From Rheinheimera baltica DSM 14885 (GTDB lineage: Bacteria; Pseudomonadota; Gammaproteobacteria; Enterobacterales; Alteromonadaceae), in assembly GCF_000425345.1 (NCBI RefSeq), contig NZ_AUDG01000039.1, positions 1 to 40,085 on the forward strand: a stretch of DNA of 40,085 nucleotides, given 5' to 3'. The position numbers were made by a program, and so were the translations under genes. Below the pieces are notes generated by a model. The model was given only the letters and a program-made list of their open reading frames with translations. It did no database searches and was not told the origin of the DNA. How positions within the stretch are numbered: the first letter of the stretch is position 1; each line of letters opens with the position of its first letter. Of this stretch, positions 36,225 to 40,085 are shown piece by piece.

Positions 36225-37234
36225 TGAGTGAAAAAGCAGGTAGCGAAAAGCTACAAAAAGTATTGGCCCGGGCTGGCGTAGGTTCACGCCGTGAAATGGA
36301 AGAATGGATAAGTAGCGGCCGCGTTACGGTTGACGGTAAACCGGCAACCTTAGGTGACCGGATAAGTCCGAATCAGCAAGTACGGGTTGATGGTCATCCG
36401 GTGCAAATTGCCAGTGAAGCAGAGCAAATTTGCCGTGTGCTGGCGTACCACAAACCGGAAGGCGAAATTTGTTCGCGTACCGACCCAGAAGGCCGGCCCA
36501 CGGTATTTTCGCGTTTACCTAATATAAAGGGTGCGCGTTGGATAGCCATTGGCCGTCTTGATATTAATACCTCAGGTTTATTGCTATTCACCACTGACGG
36601 TGAATTGGCCAACCGTTTGATGCACCCTAAATTTGAAGTAGAGCGTGAATACGCGGTACGGGTATTTGGCGATGTAAACGATGCAATGATCCAGCGTCTG
36701 CGCATTGGTGTTGAACTGGAAGACGGCAAAGCCAACTTTAAAAAGATTAAAGCCTTACCAGGCGAAGGCATAAACCGTTGGTTCCATGTGGTGCTAACCG
36801 AAGGGCGCAACCGTGAAGTTCGCCGGATGTGGGAATCACAAGGTGCTGTTGTCAGCCGTTTAATTCGGGTGCGCTACGGTGATTTATTGCTGCCAAAACA
36901 CTTACCGGCAGGTGGTTATGCCGAGTACCCACTGGATGATGTTAACTACCTGCGTAAGTTAGTCAGCTTAGCACCAGAAGTGGCTACTTTGGTTAAACCG
37001 GAAGACCGTGACGAACGCCGCCGTCGCATGGCCAGTATGAAACGTGCAGTGCGTAAGCACGATATTGCCGCTAAAACACCTGAACGCACGCCAAAAGAAC
37101 GCAAGCCTGCCGAAGCACGGACTAAACCTGATGGCGCTAAACCCGCCGGACGTCGCGGACCGGCAGCCCCTAAAGGTAAAGCGCCTAAGCGCCAACCAAC
37201 CGGCAAAAAGCCAAGCCGTGAAGGTAGAAATTAA
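36224..37234 (+). CDS. rluB: 23S rRNA pseudouridine(2605) synthase RluB
   Basis: The 336-residue product has an N-terminal S4 RNA-binding domain ([31 protein letters not shown]), then the RsuA/RluB catalytic domain with the Asp in [16 protein letters not shown]. The NREVRRMW motif follows, and the C-terminal tail is Lys/Arg/Pro-rich. It modifies U2605 of 23S rRNA. Its place behind scpA-scpB is a conserved arrangement. A terminator follows the stop within 5 bp. Confidence 0.95.
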   Translation: MSEKAGSEKLQKVLARAGVGSRREMEEWISSGRVTVDGKPATLGDRISPNQQVRVDGHPVQIASEAEQICRVLAYHKPEGEICSRTDPEGRPTVFSRLPNIKGARWIAIGRLDINTSGLLLFTTDGELANRLMHPKFEVEREYAVRVFGDVNDAMIQRLRIGVELEDGKANFKKIKALPGEGINRWFHVVLTEGRNREVRRMWESQGAVVSRLIRVRYGDLLLPKHLPAGGYAEYPLDDVNYLRKLVSLAPEVATLVKPEDRDERRRRMASMKRAVRKHDIAAKTPERTPKERKPAEARTKPDGAKPAGRRGPAAPKGKAPKRQPTGKKPSREGRN

Positions 37235-37238
37235 TAAA

Positions 37239-37265
37239 AACAAAGGCGCGTAAAGCGCCTTTGTT
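37239..37265. terminator. Bidirectional terminator after rluB
   Basis: An 11-bp perfect stem, aacaaaggcgc (37239-37249) with gcgcctttgtt (37255-37265), closes a gtaaa loop. T-rich sequence follows on the + side and an A-run on the other, so it also serves the convergent zinc-ribbon gene. Confidence 0.92.
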
Positions 37266-37288
37266 GTTTTCAATACCTGTTGTGATAT

Positions 37289-37585
37289 TTAAGGGGTATA
37301 GATTGTTCTTGGCATAGCAAGCAGGGTGGTTAGTGCAATTAAGCCCCCTACAACAGCAATTAGCGGGCCAATGATACCGCCGCCTATCTGAAAGTAACCC
37401 ATTGCAGAGCCTGCAATCATCATAACTAAACCGATTTTTTTAAAAAATGCAGCCTTACTACTTTCATGGTTCCATTGTTTGCAATTAGCGCACTGCAGCA
37501 TAAAAATGCCGTTAACGTTTTGATTCGCTGCAGCGTGCTTTAAATTAATATTGTGGCCGCAGGCCGGGCATTGCAGTAATTTCAT
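37289..37585 (-). CDS. Zinc-ribbon membrane protein
   Basis: I chose the ATG at 37585, overlapping the upstream stop (TGATG). A TTG one codon earlier is less likely. The 98-residue product begins MKLLQCPACGHN and has a second pair in QCANCK (Cys6, Cys9, Cys32, Cys35), a zinc ribbon. Two hydrophobic helices follow (about 52-68 and 72-90, GGGIIGPLIAVVGGLIALTTLL). It would be an inner-membrane protein with a cytosolic metal-binding head. Function unknown; coupled to the SUMF1-fold lipoprotein. Confidence 0.65.
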   Translation of the reverse strand: MKLLQCPACGHNINLKHAAANQNVNGIFMLQCANCKQWNHESSKAAFFKKIGLVMMIAGSAMGYFQIGGGIIGPLIAVVGGLIALTTLLAMPRTIYTP

Positions 37586-38406
37586 CAATGCATCTCCCTA
37601 ACCAATCTGAAGCCGAGAGAGGGGGATTTATCATCAACAGAGAATCCGTGCCGGGCAGATAATCGCGTATTGTGTGCCCGGCTGGAGTAATCTCCCCCTT
37701 TGATAATACGGTATTCACAATCGCCGGTTTTTACTGGTGTTGTGTCATTAGAACGGTTTTTTTCATCATCACAATCCATTCCCCATTCTGCCACGTTAGA
37801 GGTTACGTCATACAGGCCATACGGGTTTGCATTATAACGACCGGATATCCAAGGCTGAGCTGCTTCAGTGCCAGCTTTGCAGCCGCCGATATCGCGGTCA
37901 CAATGCTCTTTACTCTGAATGTACTCGTTGCCCCACCAGTAAATTGTTTTTGTGCCAGCTCTGGCGGCATATTCCCACTCGGTTTCTGAAGGTAAGCGGT
38001 AATATTGATTCGTTTGCTCCGTTAACCATTTTGCGTAAGCTGTCGCATCCATCCAACTGACATTAATCACTGGCATATCGCCGCGCCCCCAGCCTCTATC
38101 ATCCGGTAATTTACGATTAGTGGCGTTAGCAAACTTATCGTACTGAGCAAAAGTAACTTCAGCGCGGGTTATGGCAAAAACCGTGTTATTTTTTATGCTG
38201 CGCTGCGGGCCATGATAACCGATTGAAGACGTGTATTCTTCACCGGCAATACCTGCCCCTGCCGGGATAACACTTAGCTGCGGCCCGTCAATGCCATCGC
38301 TGAGCTTATCGGCAAAAAACTCAGCGCTATAAGGGGCTGGATTGCCACACGACGTGATTAATGATGAAAGTGCTAACACGGTAAATATGTTTCTCAGTAA
38401 TGACAT
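37585..38406 (-). CDS. SUMF1/FGE-fold lipoprotein
   Basis: I chose the ATG at 38406 (MSLLRNIFTVLALSSLITSC), preceded by aataggaa. The 273-residue product is a lipoprotein (lipobox ITSC, Cys20) with a formylglycine-generating-enzyme (SUMF1) domain. Motifs are FAITRAEVTFAQYDKFA, MPVINVSWMDATAYAKWL, YYRLPSETEWEYAARAG, NPYGLYDVTSNVAEW and IIKGGDYSSRAHNTRLSARH, ending LGFRLVRE. The catalytic cysteines of true FGE would fall in the GGDYSSRAHNT stretch and are absent, so it is probably not a sulfatase activator. Its periplasmic role is unknown. Confidence 0.82.
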   Translation of the reverse strand: MSLLRNIFTVLALSSLITSCGNPAPYSAEFFADKLSDGIDGPQLSVIPAGAGIAGEEYTSSIGYHGPQRSIKNNTVFAITRAEVTFAQYDKFANATNRKLPDDRGWGRGDMPVINVSWMDATAYAKWLTEQTNQYYRLPSETEWEYAARAGTKTIYWWGNEYIQSKEHCDRDIGGCKAGTEAAQPWISGRYNANPYGLYDVTSNVAEWGMDCDDEKNRSNDTTPVKTGDCEYRIIKGGDYSSRAHNTRLSARHGFSVDDKSPSLGFRLVREMH

Positions 38407-38582
38407 TTTTTTCCTATTCATTAACGCTGTAACCGATAACAAAGCTACTGGCACTTTCGGCTAACCGCTTTCGCATTGTTTTTTATAACAACTTGTGCAT
38501 AATGCCCGTTATTTTTTTACAAGGTGGCGCGTTGTTTAGTTAGGCTTGGCGCTGTCAGTTACGATTAGGGTAAGTCTGCAAA

Positions 38583-38747
38583 TTGAAAGCCATCAATAAA
38601 TATTCTATAGCAATTGTGCTACCTATTTTAAGTATGTTTATTTGGTTCGCATTAAAGCCAGCGTCAGAATCTTTTGACCCTGAATGTGCCTCAAATGCTT
38701 ATGTTATGAACCAGTTTTCATACATGAATGGTAGGGATTATTGCTAA
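38583..38747 (+). CDS. Possible small secreted or anchored protein (or 5' part of a frameshifted gene)
   Basis: A TTG-started frame of 54 residues encodes MKAINKYSIAIVLPILSMFI and onward, with an N-terminal hydrophobic segment followed by a short Cys-containing tail. The tail ends in MNGRDYC before the stop. It overlaps the next frame by 20 bases, in another register. Either it is a small membrane-anchored protein, or a single frameshift split one gene into this N-terminus and the 226-residue frame that follows. The ribosome binding site is weak. Confidence 0.35.
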   Translation: MKAINKYSIAIVLPILSMFIWFALKPASESFDPECASNAYVMNQFSYMNGRDYC

Positions 38748-39408
38748 TAAAGTAGAGATTGATACAGTTCCTGATGCGCTTCCTAAACATTTGCAATCTT
38801 TTCTTAAGGAAGCTATGTCGCTCCCCATCGACGCTACAGATGCTCAAGTAAAAGCGGTATTTCCGTCATCACCTAAAGTTAGCAATATAGTTGAATCAAG
38901 ATTTTTTAAACTTAACACTAAAGATGCACTGTTTAGTATTAGTAAACATGCTGGTTGTATCTTTGAAATAGATCTGGTTGCCAATGACGATGAAATGATC
39001 TCTGTATGGCATAGAAGTCATGCTCCATCATCGGGTACTTCTTCTCAAAACCAACCTGAAAATAGTTGCCAATACTCTGAGCGAACAGGACAAAAAATAA
39101 TTTATTATAAAAATGGAATTATTAGCCCAGAAGCAAAACATGTTGGCGTATTGCCTAAAGCAGTTTCAAAATTATTTACTGATTTTCAGAAATTTAATTA
39201 CCGGCGGGATAATCTTTATAAAGTCATTGGAACTCCTATTAGCCAAGAAAACCAGTTGCTCTGGCGAATTGAAGATGTGGAAATTGGACAAATTTCAGTA
39301 AGTGTTGAAACTGAAAAAAATTGTGAAAAGTCACTTTCAATAAGCTGGAAAAGTCTAACTGGTGAACATCAACTAGTAAAAGAGAATAGTTATAATACTG
39401 AAAGCTAA
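38728..39408 (+). CDS. Hypothetical protein, 226 aa
   Basis: This frame begins with ATG directly after an in-frame TGA, without a ribosome binding site. The product is hydrophilic, with AT-rich codon choice unlike its neighbours. It contains regions such as VPDALPKHLQSFLKEAMSLP and SKHAGCIFEIDLVANDDEM, has two Cys that could pair, and has no signal peptide of its own. I do not recognise the family. The upstream 54-codon frame would supply a membrane anchor if the two were joined by a one-base shift. Confidence 0.5.
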   Translation: MVGIIANKVEIDTVPDALPKHLQSFLKEAMSLPIDATDAQVKAVFPSSPKVSNIVESRFFKLNTKDALFSISKHAGCIFEIDLVANDDEMISVWHRSHAPSSGTSSQNQPENSCQYSERTGQKIIYYKNGIISPEAKHVGVLPKAVSKLFTDFQKFNYRRDNLYKVIGTPISQENQLLWRIEDVEIGQISVSVETEKNCEKSLSISWKSLTGEHQLVKENSYNTES

Positions 39409-39465
39409 GCTCAGAGCACGAAATAGGTTATTCTCTGAGATTCATTTGTAATAGTACTTGTAAAA

Positions 39466-39807
39466 ATGTCCTTCACTGATCTTTTAACCCTATTTGTCAT
39501 TGCTGTAGCGGTGTTACTCACCGGTATTTCCAAATCCGGTTTTGCTGGTGCTATTGGTGGTATTACCGTGCCGTTAATGTCGCTGGTTATTAGCCCGGCG
39601 CTGGCGGCGGCGCTGTTGCTGCCCATTTTGATTATTGCTGATGTGCTAAGCCTGCGGCAGTGGTGGGGGCAGCAAAGTAATCAGCACTTGTGGTTACTTG
39701 TGCCAGCAGCACTACTGGGTATTGTGGTAGGTTATGTTAGCTTTGGTTGGTTGGATGAAAACGGATTGCGCTTGTTGCTAGGCGTTAGTGCGTCAAGCAA
39801 AGCTTGA
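39466..39807 (+). CDS. TauE/SafE family permease, interrupted by a group II intron
   Basis: The product opens MSFTDLLTLFVIAVAVLLTG, then ISKSGFAGAIGGITVPLMSL and ISPALAAALLLPILIIADVLSLRQWWGQQ. That is the N-terminal half of a TauE/SafE-type transporter (normally about 250 residues, seven to eight helices) for sulfur-containing or other organic anions. The native coding sequence stops at about 39787, after LRLLLGV. The last residues, from the intron, lead to an in-frame TGA at 39807. If the intron splices, a full-length mRNA could be restored. The 3' exon lies beyond the window. Confidence 0.82.
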   Translation: MSFTDLLTLFVIAVAVLLTGISKSGFAGAIGGITVPLMSLVISPALAAALLLPILIIADVLSLRQWWGQQSNQHLWLLVPAALLGIVVGYVSFGWLDENGLRLLLGVSASSKA

Positions 39808-40085
39808 TGCATCTTGCAGGGTGTAAGTCCCTGTCGGGTAAGGTGTAACTGACCACCCGTATCGAGTGTTGCGCCTATGGCGGAGCCAGTATTTTTTTTA
39901 CTGACGAACAAGATAGGTGAAGCGTACACAGAGAATTAGTTAGGCCACAGGGGATACGTGTCCCTGAAGGTTGGTATCGCTTCGATAAGCACAATCTGAC
40001 TGACGAGGTTTGTAACGCCACCGAAGTCCATGCAAAGCAGCCGTTAAAGTGAGGCTGTGACGAGTCAGCGGAGTTATCAAGCCGT
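39788..40085 (+). mobile_element. Group II intron, 5' end (domain I), runs off the window
   Basis: The sequence changes abruptly from permease codons to GTGCG at 39788, the consensus 5' boundary of group II introns. It continues with gcagggtgtaagtccctgtc and other structured, non-coding RNA-like sequence with many short inverted repeats. That is typical of domain I of bacterial introns. No reading frame is present in the 298 bases seen; the reverse transcriptase/maturase gene would lie further downstream. It is in the same orientation as the interrupted gene, as needed for splicing. Confidence 0.82.

Noticed and set aside
36946..37273. Long minus-strand frames opposite the rluB tail
   Set aside because: They arise from the Lys/Arg/Pro-rich low-complexity C-terminus of RluB read in antisense and lack start signals.

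Overview
The window is a chromosomal segment of a gammaproteobacterium of the Alteromonadales type. Gene content and order point there: a complete trp operon with fused trpC-trpF beside a divergent rnm-yciO-scpA-scpB-rluB run, plus hemH, acpH, yjjX and yccF. Protein style resembles Rheinheimera/Arsukibacterium-like marine or brackish bacteria, but that genus-level guess is inference. Coding density is high, most genes are housekeeping, and no tRNA, rRNA or CRISPR array is visible.

Layout. 1-334: one end of an IS21-family insertion sequence, with the N-terminus of an IstA-like transposase on the minus strand. It abuts a 5'-decapitated gene (339-1547). 1.6-9.7 kb: single genes in mixed orientation: a YdjM/DUF457 membrane protein, a small unknown protein, YjjX NTPase, a DUF445 membrane protein, an M19 dipeptidase lipoprotein, a cytochrome b562-like protein, an M3 peptidase lipoprotein and a YebC-family regulator. 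9.8-14.2 kb: acpH, a three-gene unknown cluster (10513-11610), an alkyltransferase-like repair protein (Trp replaces the reactive Cys), yccF, a HAD phosphatase and a membrane diguanylate cyclase. 14.2-20.7 kb: a hemH/class A PBP operon, a small membrane protein plus PQQ-type sugar dehydrogenase operon, and a SlyD-like isomerase.

20.7-27.7 kb: the minus-strand operon trpL-trpE-trpG-trpD-trpCF-trpB-trpA. A 21-residue leader peptide with three consecutive Trp codons, a 2:3 antiterminator, a 3:4 terminator and a promoter are all legible upstream of trpE. A perfect 22-bp palindrome followed by a T-run ends the operon. The genes overlap or nearly touch, indicating translational coupling.

27.8-33.2 kb: a block between trpL and rnm, which are neighbours in E. 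coli. It holds a 58-residue DUF6435-type protein, a possible 30-residue membrane peptide, a 1009-residue Sel1-repeat lipoprotein and an exported DUF3857/transglutaminase protein coupled to it by an ATGA overlap. This two-gene envelope module is the best candidate for an undescribed system. 33.3-37.3 kb: rnm, yciO, scpA, scpB, rluB in one tight operon, ended by a bidirectional terminator. 37.3-39.4 kb: a SUMF1/FGE-fold lipoprotein lacking the catalytic cysteines, coupled to a zinc-ribbon membrane protein, then an AT-rich unknown locus that may be frameshifted. 39.5-40.1 kb: a TauE/SafE permease gene interrupted by the 5' end of a group II intron that runs off the window.
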